Source of the DNA: Cunninghamia lanceolata
Taxonomy: Eukaryota > Streptophyta > Pinopsida > Cupressales > Cupressaceae
Assembly (NCBI GenBank): GCA_027924645.1
Contig: BSBN01000242.1
Span: forward strand, 3,224,001-3,288,000
Direction: 5' to 3'
DNA: 64,000 nt
Shown here: in pieces, positions 34,501 through 45,860 of the stretch
How positions within the stretch are numbered: the stretch's first letter is position 1
Layout of the letters: the number at the start of each line of letters is the position of its first letter
Notes under the pieces: generated by a model
What the model saw: only the letters and a program-made list of their open reading frames with translations
What the model was told of the DNA's origin: nothing
Database searches by the model: none
Position numbers and translations under genes: made by a program

Positions 34501-35610
34501 AGAAATAAAGCCTAGGAGAAAGGAAAGAGTAGTATCTTCTATTCGAAGAGATGCTACAGGATGTAGGATAACCCTATTGGCTATACCTATGGTGGATAAG
34601 GGTAAAGGAGAAATAAGTGTAAGTGAGTACCAGATAACTACTCTGGACTTAGGGCATGCCACTGTAGAGCAAGAGATAGATGAGCTCAAAGGCAGTGCAG
34701 AGGCCATTGTAGCACAGATAAGAAGGAATAATTGAAGAAACAAGAGCTAAAAGGGTGCATTGCCCAACTAGAGAGATTCATAAAGGGGCTATTCACCCTG
34801 GGAATATCAATAATCAAGATCCCAACCAACTTGACATTGGTGACCCAAGAACAGGTAACAGAGCTGGATGAAAAGAAGCATTAAGCTCAAGTCATGGAGA
34901 AATGGTACCTAAAATTCTTAGAGGAAGGGGAAGAGGTCATCCAGACAACTCTATCAAACTGGGACACCTTGACCTTCATCAAGAATAAGGTTGATGTCCT
35001 GAAGACAACATGTGCCACAGGTCTAGACCAAACTCAGGACATCATGAAGCTAAAAGCTATCCAAGTGCTATCGAACACAATGTTGATCCACCATAACATC
35101 ATGACCATCTAGAACATGCCACTCATGTCGACTTGGTTGAAGGATTTGAAGTTTGAGGAGGAGATTTTGAAAACCTATCGATTTAAGGCCATAGACATCA
35201 ACAGCAAGATCCATGAACTCCTAGCTAAGGAAATGGAGATTCTGGAGGAGATAACTGGCCAGATGATGGATGAAAAGGAAGTATATGAGAAGCAAGCCTC
35301 AACTGTAAATTTCAAGGCCAAGTATGGCCTAATTTTAGAGGATCCAGTAAATCACTTCTCAAAGAAGGCTATAGATGAGGTCGTGGACCTCTATATGAAG
35401 ATCAAAGGATATAAGGAGAAGCTAGATGCCAAAACCGATAAATGGATAAACTTGACAGATCAACTCCAAATGCAGGAGTATGCTAAGGTAAAGGCTCAAG
35501 CCTTTGATAGGGATGGTATCAGAAAATCCATCACCTCCCATGATGCATATAAGGCTCTGGATTTTGGTCAAATATTGATCGAAGAAGATAAGGGATCTGA
35601 TACAGAGTGA
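31531..35610 (+). pseudogene. Long element ORF, copy B, decayed
   Basis: Readable in order across several frames. First is an N-terminal globular part (SKFGYASNTHCGYVNIEAF; KAILKMAQTLFKFEFNEEVQ; MITLLSRMVEKGD). Next is a Lys/Arg turn (KKKKRRFSK) and WQNYPQLERNQSIAHFRRVN. A long acidic, Pro/Gln-rich region (about 33480-34430) follows, then a helical C-terminus (KATDEVVDL-like, LMKIKGYKEKLDAK near 35390-35440). Layout and length match the ORF at 37193-40353, and the 'LLSRLM...LDLWMFGLIIF' region parallels that ORF's LLSQLMENI...YGTLILCLFF. Overall similarity is low, so shared family is inference. Dozens of TAG stops disrupt it. No pol motif. Confidence 0.5.
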
Positions 35611-35866
35611 TGAGGCTCATCATAATGTTACTTGTATTTTTGGCATGACTAGAAGTTCAATTGGGATATATTTTGGTGAAGTATAGTAAAGTGGATATTC
35701 ATATGATGATTTAGGGGAGCTGCCAGAAAGTGAAGGATGAATAAGGATTAGGTGGTAAAAGGGGTGGATATTCCAAAATATTCCTAGATTCTGATACAGT
35801 GAAGAGAGAATATCTTTTTGAGCTAACTATCATCCACAGTTGAGTGTCAACTAGAAATCACGTACC
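35611..35866. other. 3' flank of copy B, target of the following insertion
   Basis: Non-coding. It ends with GTACC (35862-35866), the left target-site duplication of the minus-strand LTR element; the right copy is ATACC (43341-43345). Confidence 0.6.
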
Positions 35867-36959
35867 TGTTGATAACTGAGAGGGGGGGTGAATCAGTTAT
35901 CCTAATTATTTCTTCTTTTGAACTTTCTTATTAATCAAAGCATCATTGAATCAAACAGACAAACATTACCATGAAATGAGAAACACATGACACAGTATTT
36001 TTAACGTGGAAACCCAGTTAAGGGAGAAAACCACGGGGTGATTAACCCAAAGATTATTCTCTGTTAGAAGAATAAGGAATTACAAAAATGGCACTTGCCA
36101 ATTAGGGCTCACTGCCCGAGCACACTGCTCAGAAAGAGGCACACTGCCTACAAGGAGACACACTATCTACAAAAGAATGTTTATACAATACTTGAACTGA
36201 TTGGAAGCATCTACATATGCTGGAGTTCAGTTCCGGTTAGGCTCAGTATACTGATCTGCTGTATTTCATCTTCCCTCTGCTCTTTATTCTGCTTTCCTTT
36301 CACATACCAGATCTTTCTTATTACTTCTGCTCTTCTTTGCACTTATTCACATATATGACATCTCTCTCCATACCTTCTCACAACAAAATCCATCCTCTAT
36401 TTATATCCGCACTAGTGATTTCATTATCTTTCTAGTCGGCACCCGGAATAGTCTATCTTCTCACAAACTCTGTTCTGTCGGCTGAATCCTTGCATATCAA
36501 GTAATGCGGATCAAGCATATACTTGTAGATGTCATTAATCATGTCAGCCAAATATGAGTGATGCCTTCCTAACCTTTGCCATCAACAGTAGGACATCCAG
36601 AAAATAGTCTGATACTCTGTCTGTCAATTCTTTCTCTGTTCTCACTGTCTTTCAGGAATCCAGTACTCAACTGTTCATATCTTCTTCCTTGTCCATTATC
36701 GGAGGCTAAATCCATGGAATATACTACTCAAGGTAGTCCTCTTGACTTCCCCAAATCTGCATTGCACCAAGACACTTCCTCTGAGAGATCCGGACCAATC
36801 TGTCGGACCTTGCCACATGCTCTGTTCTTGTTCACCGGACCACAACAATCTTTATTCAAACTTCTGGTAGAGACACATCATGACTTGCGGATATGTGGGA
36901 TGACCTTTGTTGCCATCAATGACAACAACCATGAATCCATATAGTGTCTCTTGCCAACA
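35867..36959 (-). repeat. Left LTR (3' LTR of the minus-strand element)
   Basis: 1093 bp. The complement carries a TATA box at 36397-36405 (TATAAATAG on the minus strand). It differs from the right LTR at scattered single bases only. Confidence 0.9.
36397..36405 (-). promoter_or_regulatory. TATA box in LTR
   Basis: TATAAATAG on the minus strand, in GGATATAAATAGAGG. It is preserved at the same place in the right LTR (42778-42786), which would drive transcription of the element. Confidence 0.6.
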
Positions 36960-37114
36960 ATCTCCCCCTTTGGCATTGATGGCAACACTTAGTGAAAAAA
37001 TGACTAAGTGTTTACACTATGCTCCCCCTTGGCTGATGCTTTAACTTTATATACAATTTCTGGAACTCCCCCTTAGTTGGATTCCTCATTTTTCACTGCT
37101 CCTCACTCCCCCTT
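36960..37114 (-). promoter_or_regulatory. Multiple polypurine tracts of minus-strand element
   Basis: CTCCCCCTT (minus-strand AAGGGGGAG) occurs at 36962, 37022, 37066 and 37106. The one nearest the LTR is the expected plus-strand primer. Multiplicity is a Sirevirus trait. Confidence 0.75.
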
Positions 37115-37192
37115 TGACATCAATGGCAAAGGGTAGGGTCCGCACACCAAAATTTTCAAAAATTTACTATACATAGCCGCATATTTACATAC

Positions 37193-40100
37193 TCACATAA
37201 ACTGAAGAATGTCTGCAAAGGATGTCTTCAATTGGACCAGTTCTGTAGCCCAACTTTGCTTCATTCTGTCCAAAATGGAAATGTGACCACTTAAAAAAAA
37301 TGCAAAGGCTTCTACCCTTTTGAGATCTGTCGGATCATTTGTTTGGGCGGTAGTCTGAGCATCACTGATGGCCTCATGCATAGTTTCTAACTTAGGGATT
37401 ATAATCCTTCTAAGTTCTCCCATCCGGTTAGTTATATTCTTCCTTTCCTTCTCAAAGTTCTTTATTGCATTTGTGATTGCAATAGTTTGACATTCTTGAT
37501 TTACTATGGAGGAAGAAAGAGGATCAAAACGTTGAGACAAACTTTGTAGTTTGTCCTGTTCTGCTTTTATTTTCTTATCAATTTCTACTGTTGCCTTTGA
37601 CCAGGAGATACAAAATTTGTAAATGTCACCACCATCCTTAAGAGCATTTTCTAAGCTCTTTATTCCAATACTCATATTTCTCCTATCATTAGAGATTAAT
37701 CCTAGTACTTCTGAAAATCTTTTGTCCAAAAATTCCTTCCGGACCTTTTCTTCAGCTGATTTTTCTAGAGAATCAAAATGTGTATCAACACTGCTGACTA
37801 AGGTTTTGAGATTACCGGAAGAGGAGGCTGTCGGATCTATCTGGACTGATGGCATAATCTTTTCAAGCACTCTGGAAGCAGCCTCTATCAACTCACAGTC
37901 TTCCATATGAGACTTTAGGAGTTTTTCATTTGCCTTAGCATTTGCAAATGTAGCTATCTTCATTGTCTGTACCGGAGAGAGGGAGTCAAAGTTGAATGGA
38001 CCTTTTAGAAGCTCCGGTTCATCAATCTCTATTGTTTCTTGGCTCAGAAACTTTTGAACAGTTTGTGCAGTGTCTCTTGCCGGAGACAGATGTTTCTTCT
38101 CTTCTGCAGTTTTGTCCTTTGGAGTCTTTACATTCTTCCCACTTTCAGTTGTGGTTTTCTCTGTTGGAATCTTCTCTTTCTCTGCATCCTTGGTGCTGTC
38201 AACCTCTTTTTCTTTTACTGCTGCTTCTTTCTCCTGTAATTTCTCTTCTTCTTGGGATCCGGAGACTGTAGGAGAAGCCAGAGAAGAGATGTTAGTCTGT
38301 TCAAGGGGCACTTCTTCTGGAGCAGATGATTCCAAGTCCACAGCTGTTTCTGCACCTAAGTCCTCTACAACAGGAAGATTAAACCTTTTGAAGGTCTTCC
38401 AGAGGATCTCTTCTGTCTCTATGGCCACCTTGTCAGTATCACCAAGCATGAGTTGATTCATTCTTGCTTTACTCCTGAACTCATCTTTGCAGTCTTTGAA
38501 TATTATGTTCATTATCTTGGGATCAATTTGAGGATATAGCTGAATAGCTATCTGCTCCCGGATCTCAAGATCTTTTGCCTGAGCATTATTCTTTCTTATT
38601 TCTAATTCCTTTTCTAGGCTTTTAGGAATTAGAGATATGATCTCAATGAAAGCCTTATTGTATATGTTCAGATACTTGACTGTGGCTTCCTGCAGAATCT
38701 TTTGGTTAGCCTCATTGTAGTCATCATAGAATTCAGTCATTGGTTGAAGGTTTCCATCCATCGTGACTGACTTGATTACACTCTCTAGAGACAGGGTGGG
38801 CTTTTCAACAAATACCTCTGTCATTTCTTCCTTGTCTTGGCCTGTGGAGGGTTTACCAGATCCTTTCTTCTTCTGCTTCTTTATTTCTTTTACTCCCTCA
38901 TCTGACTCAGTTTCCTCTTCATCCTTTTGGCTTTCATAAGCTCTTGAGGCTTTTGTCTTAGATCTTTTACCGGATGCCTAGACTTCTGGTTTTGAGCTTT
39001 TGGTTCTGACAGGTGTAGATCCTTTTGATGATCTGGTTCGGGTTGAGGTTTCCAACGGAGCACTTTTCTTTCTTTTCTTTTCTTCCTCAGCCTTTCTTCT
39101 CTTTTCTCGGTTGGCATCAAGTGCCTCCTTTGGAATGCCTAGGCCTTGAGCAATATGCCTACTTCTTTTCTCACTTTCCTCTTTATCTCAGGTTCCCTGA
39201 GTTCCACATGGATCTTCACACTCAGCTCCTCAAAGGTTCCGAACCTTTCTGCCTTTGGATCTTTGGGCTGACTAAGCATGTGTTGAACATGCAGTTCTAC
39301 AATCTGTTTATCAACCTCATACCCCATGGGCATGATCCAGACAGTCCTTAGCTCCACTGCCTCCATTAGGCACTGATCAGTATCCACCATAAAGCAAACC
39401 GAGTCTTTGTATTTTTCAACAAGAGACTGGGGAATTCTTTCTCTTGCTTGCATCGTGCTTTGGAAGTTTTTGAAGTATCCCCATAGGGCTGTATTTCTTG
39501 CTTTGGCATCCCCAAGCCCATGTAAATAATCTCTTATCTGGACTGCAACAGGTTTGTCATTTTGCCATGCCCATCCACTTGATCCGGGCAACTCATTCAT
39601 GAAGTAGAAAAATAGACATAATATAAGAGTACCATACTTAAAAGAATTCTTTTTGTCCTTCTTGATTTTCTGTATATTTTCCATTAATTGGCTTAAGAGA
39701 AGTTCACAGAGATCATAATCTGCATTCTTCCTTAGCATTTCATAGGCAGTATATACTGCAGTTTCGGATACAGAATTCTCCCTGCTGGAGTGATAGATCT
39801 TGTATCCTATTATCATGGATGCATACTTGATATCTGGATCAGAAATATCTTCAATGGTCATTGCCCTCTTATCAAATTTTGATCTGGTGGCCTCAGTTAC
39901 AATGTTATTTTTGACAGGTTTGAGGATAGGTATCCCTCCAAAAGAGTATAGACCAGTTACTGCCCTAATTGCCTCTTTTGTGATCTTGCAAGGTCTATCC
40001 AGCCATAGGAAGTTGTCATGTATCCTGCTCAATACATACCGGACCCATTCGTCTTCTTCAAAGCAGGGGAAATGAATGAATTGATCAAACTGTTTCTTCT

Positions 40101-40353
40101 GGATACCCTTATACTCTGGTTTAAGCTCAAAAGCATTGTCTATCAGTTGTTTGTGATAAAGATCTCTCAATTTGAATTCCCCGAATTCCTCAATGCTTGC
40201 ATGTATGTAAACCCTAACATCTTCTGTATGTAAAATGCCATGAGGAACACTAGAGAATGCTCCTAAGGGATCTACCTCCAATGACTTGTATGGATGTTTC
40301 TTAAATTCAGGTCAGGGCCTATCTGAGATTTTTACTATATTTGGAGTAGCCAT
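37193..40353 (-). pseudogene. Long element ORF, copy C (~1050 codons, three lesions)
   Basis: Likely start ATG 40353 (MATPNIVKISDRP). N-terminal ~380 residues form a globular region: HFPCFEEDEWVRYVLSRIHD, FLWLDRPCKITKEAIRAVTG, YGTLILCLFFYFMNELPG. A basic Lys/Arg/Ser linker follows (REKRRKAEEEKKRKK, about 39030-39110), then a helical, partly coiled-coil C-terminal half (543 codons open, 38824-37193) with an acidic KEKEVDSTKDAEKEKIP stretch. Lesions are few: TGA near 40312, a 1-bp deletion near 39150 and TAG near 38978. Function is unknown. Its position after gag and before the PPTs is where Sireviruses may carry an env-like ORF, so that is one possibility; a captured host gene is another. No transmembrane signature was convincingly seen. 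Confidence 0.7.
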
Positions 40354-41094
40354 TTCTCAAAATATTTGTAGCAAGATATCGAAAATGGAAAATACCTTAT
40401 GCGTCTTCGGTTACACGGAGTGGTTGGATTGATTTCTGTATGTAATGACTTCGGCAGGAGATCTTTGGTGAGCTTGATAAATCTTCTTGCAGAGCTCCAC
40501 TTTTCGCTTCTTTTTGAGTGCAGAATGAGCAAGTGATTTTATGAGAAATCCCTTATATTGCTCCGCAAACCCTAATATCTGATGGCAATAAATGCTTGAC
40601 CTACATTATTCTGATTTGCCTTATCCGGATAGCTTGGAGTACCGGATTAGTCCTGATCTATGAACATCATGTGGATCTTCCAATCATGAACAAATCAAGA
40701 TGACACATTACAAGAATATCCCAAACACTCTGTCCAATCCACAGAATAAGACAATGCACTTCCGGATCTCTTCGGACCCTTTTGCAATCCTCTGTCATTC
40801 CGGAGCATCTCCCGGAACAGGTCTTACTTGATCGATCACAACTTCTTTACATCTTCATGTGGACCTCTAAAATCTTATCTGGATCATCTCAAGACATGTA
40901 TCTTTAAACCCTTTACTCCGCATCTTGTGCCACATCTGGCACCACTTGATTGGCTAGGGGAACAGGATTTTCTTTGAGTCTCCCCCTGAGCCAGAGCTCA
41001 CTTTTTAATTTCCGGAAGAAATATCAGCACCAGAGTCTGGTGCGGATCCAACCTCTACATTCTCTAAACTTTTCTTCACCTAAATCTTGTTCAT
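40354..41094. other. Spacer between gag and long ORF of the minus-strand element
   Basis: No protease, integrase or RT motif in any frame, although pol would normally lie here. A 65-codon minus frame (40335-40532) shows no features. This is the position of the pol loss. Confidence 0.6.
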
Positions 41095-42182
41095 CTAATT
41101 CCTAACTTCATCCACATTCATCTTTTGTTTACCCTTGTCTTGATTCTGATTATATACTAGACCTCTTTTGTCCTGATTCTTGCTTCTGCAGACTTTTGCA
41201 TTATGACCGGACCTATTACAGATTTGGCAAATAACATTTCTTTGCATATTTGACTGATAACCTCTTGATATGCATTGATTAGCCATATGACCTACTCTAT
41301 TGCATGCAAAGCATCTACCATTGAATGATTTGTTTATTTGCATAATTCTGCATTCATGAGACTTGTGTCCATACCTTTTGCAGTTAAAGCACTGTCCGGA
41401 GAAGGATGAATTAGTCTGATTCATTCTCTTCCTGCACTAATTAGCTTTGTGACCAAAGTGATTGCAGCTGTGGCAGTATCCATTGAAGGATGGATATCTT
41501 TGAGCATTTGGCTGTCTTACCAGAGGTCTTCTAGGCCTATTCCTTGGATTTTCTGATCAAAATTCTTTTGACTGGATCCGGAGCTTTTTCCTTTCTCATA
41601 TCCCAAACCATACTTGTCATCTGTCCTCTTTTGACTTCCAAGAAGTACTTCAAGTTGGGCAGAACTTATCTTGAATTTTTCTTTATATTCATTTGCTGTT
41701 TGAAGATCTCTTTTGAGAGAGACAATTTGATCCTCAAGTTTTTCTTCATTATCTTTGGCATCTTGAAGATCAGATTCAAGATGTTTGATAATCCTGTCCA
41801 TCTGGTGGCATTCTTCTGATTTTTCTTTAAGAGATTGTCTTAGATTGTCTTCAGCTTTTCTTTTTTCTTCAATCTCTTGAGTAAACTTTATAGTTCTTGA
41901 TTCCATTTCATGTCTTAACATAATGACTTCTTTTGATAACTTTTCACATAACTTGGTTTTCTCAGTCAATTCTTCATTTGTATTGCTTTCTTCACTTTGT
42001 CTTGCCAATTGTTGGAGCAGCTCCTTTCTCTTTTTCATAGAGAGACTTAATTTGTCCTTTAGTTCTCTCATGAATTCATCAGCCTGTTTAAGTCTTTCCT
42101 TTAATTCATTGACTTCAGAGTTTGACTGTTCAAGATCCTCAAGGGCAGTCTTGAGTTGCTCCCTTAAACCATATGCATCCAT
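41095..42182 (-). pseudogene. Partial copia-type Gag: coiled coil plus four zinc knuckles
   Basis: Begins about 50 bp after the PBS with a 220-codon coiled-coil frame (MDAYGLREQLKTALEDLEQ... to SQKRTDDKYGLGYEKGKS). The last motif is typical of the C-terminal half of Sirevirus Gag, ahead of the knuckles. After a frameshift near 41520 come four CCHC knuckles: CHSCNHFGHKAN-stop-C, CFNCKRYGHKSHEC, CFACNRVGHMANQC and CQICNRSGHNAKVC. The stop in the first is TAG at the position of a typical Gln. Knuckles bind the element RNA. The N-terminal capsid-forming half normally found in copia Gag is absent. Confidence 0.8.
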
Positions 42183-42233
42183 TTGAACTCCCAGATCTTC
42201 CTCAAGCTATTAGGCTCTATTAGGAGGAACTTA

Positions 42234-42245
42234 GCTCTGATACCA
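42234..42245 (-). other. Primer binding site (initiator tRNA-Met type)
   Basis: GCTCTGATACCA on the plus strand is the complement of TGGTATCAGAGC, two bases from the right LTR. This fixes the right LTR as the 5' LTR and the element as minus-strand. Confidence 0.9.
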
Positions 42246-42247
42246 AT

Positions 42248-43340
42248 TGTTGATAACTGAGAGGGGGGGTGAATCAGTTATCGTAATTATTTCTTCTTTT
42301 GAACTTTCTTATTAATCAAAGCATCATTGAATCAAACAAACAAACATTACCATGAAATGAGAAACACATGACACAGTATTTTTGACGTGGAAACCCAGTT
42401 AAGGGAGAAAACCATGGGGTGATTAACCCAAAGATTATTCTCTGTTAGAAGAATAAGGAATTACAAAAATAGCACTTGCCAATTAGGGCTCACTGCCCAA
42501 GCACACTGCTCACAAAGAGGCACACTGCCTACAAGGAGACACACTGTCTACAAAAGAATGTTTATACAATACTTGAACTGATTGGAAGCATCTACATATG
42601 CTGGAGTTCAGTTCCGGTTAGGCTCAGTATACTAATCTGCTGCATTTCATCTTCCCTCTGCTCTTTATTCTGCTTTCCTTTCACATACCGGATCTTTCTT
42701 ATTACTTCTGCTCTATTCTGCACTTATTCACATATATGACATCTCTCTCCATACCTTCTCACAACAAAATCCATCCTCTATTTATATCCACACTAGTGAT
42801 TTCATTATCTTTCTAGTCGGCACCCGGAATAGTCTATCTTCTCACAAACTCTATTTTGTCGGCTAAATCCTTGCATATCAAGTAATGCGGATCAAGCATA
42901 TACTTGTAGATGTCATTAATCATGTCTGCCAAACATGATTGATGCCTTCCTAACCTTTACTATCAACAGTAGCACATCCGGAAAATAGTCTGATACTCTG
43001 TCTGTCAGTTCTTTCTCTGTTCTCACTGTCTTTCAGGAATCTGGTACTCAACTATTCATATCTTCTTCCTTGTCCATTATCGGAGGCTAAATCCTTGGAA
43101 TATACTACTCAAGGTGGTCCTATTGACTTCCCCAAATCCGTATTGCACCAAGATACTTCCTCTGAGAGATCCAGACCAATCTGTCAGACCTTGCCACATG
43201 CTCTATTCTTGTTCACCGGACCACAACAATCTTTATTCAGACTTCCGGTAGAGACACATCATGACTTGCGGATATGTGGGATGACCTTTGTTACCATCAA
43301 TGACAACAACCATGAATCCATATAGTGTCTCTTGCCAACA
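42248..43340 (-). repeat. Right LTR (5' LTR of the minus-strand element)
   Basis: 1093 bp, from TGTTGATAACTGAGAGGGGG to CTTGCCAACA. TATA box complement at 42778-42786. Followed by ATACC (target duplication). Confidence 0.9.
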
Positions 43341-44689
43341 ATACCTTGTTCCCTGACCATTGATGTTGAGAGTGAGATCCTGATCGTTGGTTATTGTAAC
43401 TGATTCTGGATCCTTGTCTTATAAAAGGCATTTGAATTGTTGTAGATAGGGGATTTGAATTGATAAAATTTGTTGAGCATTGAGTTAGCACATTTTGTAA
43501 CTTTTTGGCTTACCTCATGATTCTATCTCACATTCAGTGAGATAATTTGGATATTTTGTTCATATGAATGGATTGAAGACTGGATTACTACCTCATTCTA
43601 AATCATAAGTGATCTTCCGATTGATTTATGGTGATGAATATCAAATTGTTACATCCCTTGCAGTGCATTTGAACCATTTCTTGTTGTTATCAATTGTCCT
43701 TTGAAGATTTGCATTTGTTATACATAGCTGTGGAACACCTGGTGAAGTATAACTAGATTTAACTTCAATTCTTAAATTGTTAAGATATATGTGTGAGTTC
43801 ACTAAAAACTTAAATTCTTAGGACTTTTTCTTTCTCAAGCTCATCTTTTGTCTTTCATTTTCACAAATTGTCTTCAATAAGTGCGAATAATAATAAATCT
43901 GAAGGAAATAATCAATAATATCAATGAAATTGATGCTTTAAAGATCTTTAAGTGAATTTAGATGAACTATGTAAACATCAACTAATCATAACTAATTTAG
44001 AAGAACTGATCAAAGTTACACAAAATAAGCACAAATTGATCAAAGATTTAGTTAATTGAAGATAATTCAGAAGAACTAATCAAAGTTATGTCCAAATCAC
44101 AAAGAATTTGCTCAAAGTTCGGTCATTAATTGATAAAGTTGACAAGAATTGTGCAGTATTCGTGCAGATCATACAAGATAATAGTGATATTTGTAGGAAA
44201 TTGTCTGGATCAAGAATATCAAGTACAAGATGTGTAAGTCCCCCAAGTAAAACAACCTACAATGAACCCTGAGTGATTACAAGTGAAGTCAAGACTTGAC
44301 TAACAGAGCCTTGGGATTATAAATTCATTCTAAATTTATCATATATTTCAAGAGAGATAGGTGTTCAAAGTATAATTTCTATGTGTCTGATCATGAGTAA
44401 CATCATCATCAATAACTGGGTGTCAAGGTTTGGTTATACATGTGATGCAAGAGCATCCCATGTGTAAGAGCAATCTTTTATTAACCAAAACTATTTGTTT
44501 TGTGTATTTGTCTTTTGGAGGTTTTCTTAAGTTACCACAACCATTTTGTTCTTATAATCTAATTGAAGGTTGGATCTTGTCCATGGAATCCTTATAACTA
44601 AACATGTTTTCAATTAGACTTAAAGTATATGAGCTTATATTTGTATTAGAATTGCATTGATTGAAATTAGAAAATTGGTATCTATCCTA
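43341..44689. other. Non-coding flank with TATA-like site
   Basis: Continues the sequence interrupted by the minus-strand element. TTATAAAAGG at 43419-43428 looks like an LTR promoter TATA box, so this may be the remaining 3' LTR or UTR of the element that carried copy B. No matching 5' LTR was found. No gene was recognised. Confidence 0.4.
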
Positions 44690-45290
44690 GAGAGAGAAAC
44701 TAGTGAATTTAACGTAGATATTTAATTTGTATTAAAATTAAATCTAAAATTAGAAACTATACTCAAACCGTAGAGTTGAGGAAGTAGGGGAAATAGATAC
44801 AAACCCTAGAGAAAAACTAGTGAATTTAACCTAGAGAATTTATTTGGAATCTATGTAGAATTTGAAATTTAAATAAATGTAGAACATGTAGGAATCTAAT
44901 TTGTATTAAAATTAAATCTAAAATTAGGGGAAAGAGATACAAACCCTAGAGAGAAACTAGTGAATCTAGTGAATTTAATCTAGAGAATTTATTTGGAATC
45001 TACGTAGAATTTTTTAAATTTAGATGAATGTAGAACATATAGGAATCTAATTCAAGTATTAAAATTAAATATAAAATTAGAAACTATATTCAAAGCCTAG
45101 AGTTGAGGAAGTAGGGGAAAGAGATACAAACCCTAGAGAGAAACTAGTGAATCTAGTGAATTTAACCTAGAGAATTTATTTGGAATCTATGTAGAATTTA
45201 AAATTTAGATGAATGTAGAACATCTAAGAGTCTAATTTGTATTAAAATTAAATCTAAAATTAACAACTATATTCAAACCCTAGAGTTAAG
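44690..45290 (+). repeat. Tandem repeat, up to ~186-bp units
   Basis: The word GAGAAACTAGTGAAT(TT) recurs near 44697, 44815, 44955 and 45141. Each is followed by variable lengths of GAGAATTTATTTGGAATCTA, GAATGTAGAACAT and ATTAAAATTAAATCTAAAAT. Spacings of ~118, 140 and 186 bp indicate full and internally deleted units. AT-rich, no coding potential. Confidence 0.8.
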
Positions 45291-45860
45291 TAGGGATAAA
45301 TAAAAATCTAATATTTTTGAATATTTTTATATAAATTTAAAAATATATATGTACCTTATTTCTTTCTAAAAATTGAATTAGGTTGTTGTTCGATGGCATT
45401 GAGAGGCGATTGAGGGCGAGCTAGGGCATGCGAGCCTTAGCCTGTTGTTCTAGATTTTCTTTCTGTTCATGTGGGCTTGGTTCTGTTCTTGGGGGGCTGT
45501 GTGGGCTTGTTCTTGTGTGCCTTGTTTCCTTGCTTTGCTTCATGTGATTTTTCTCCCTTTCTATGCGTGGCTGTGTGTGGTGCGAGCTTTGGTAATATGA
45601 CTATCTTTCTTAGCTGAGTGCTTGGAGTCTTGGGCCGGGTGTTTGGTGTAGCTTCTTTGCTAGCCATGTGTGGTTTGTGTCTATTCTCTTGAGAAGGGGG
45701 TTCATCTTTTTTACTCGCAGTTCCTCTCGCATGCAAGCCTATATTGGGCTTTGTGTCAGCCTTGGTTTGGTGTGAGGGGAGTTTCGGCTAGGGTTTTTGG
45801 CATGTTGGGTTTTTTAATGGCAATGAATGTGCTTTTGGATAAGGTGGTGGGGATGCAGCT

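Larger units (their letters stand above)
35867..43340 (-). mobile_element. Complete non-autonomous Sirevirus-like LTR retrotransposon (7474 bp)
   Basis: Both LTRs are 1093 bp, begin TGTTGATAAC and end TTGCCAACA (plus-strand view) and are almost identical, so insertion is recent. Orientation is minus: the complement of the initiator-Met tRNA site TGGTATCAGAGC abuts the right LTR (42234-42245), and the PPT complement abuts the left LTR (ATCTCCCCCTTTGG, 36960-36973). Target duplications are GTACC and ATACC (one mismatch). The interior encodes the C-terminal part of a copia Gag and one ~1050-codon ORF, both on the minus strand. No protease, integrase, RT or RNase H is present, so it must rely on another element for movement. 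Confidence 0.9.
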
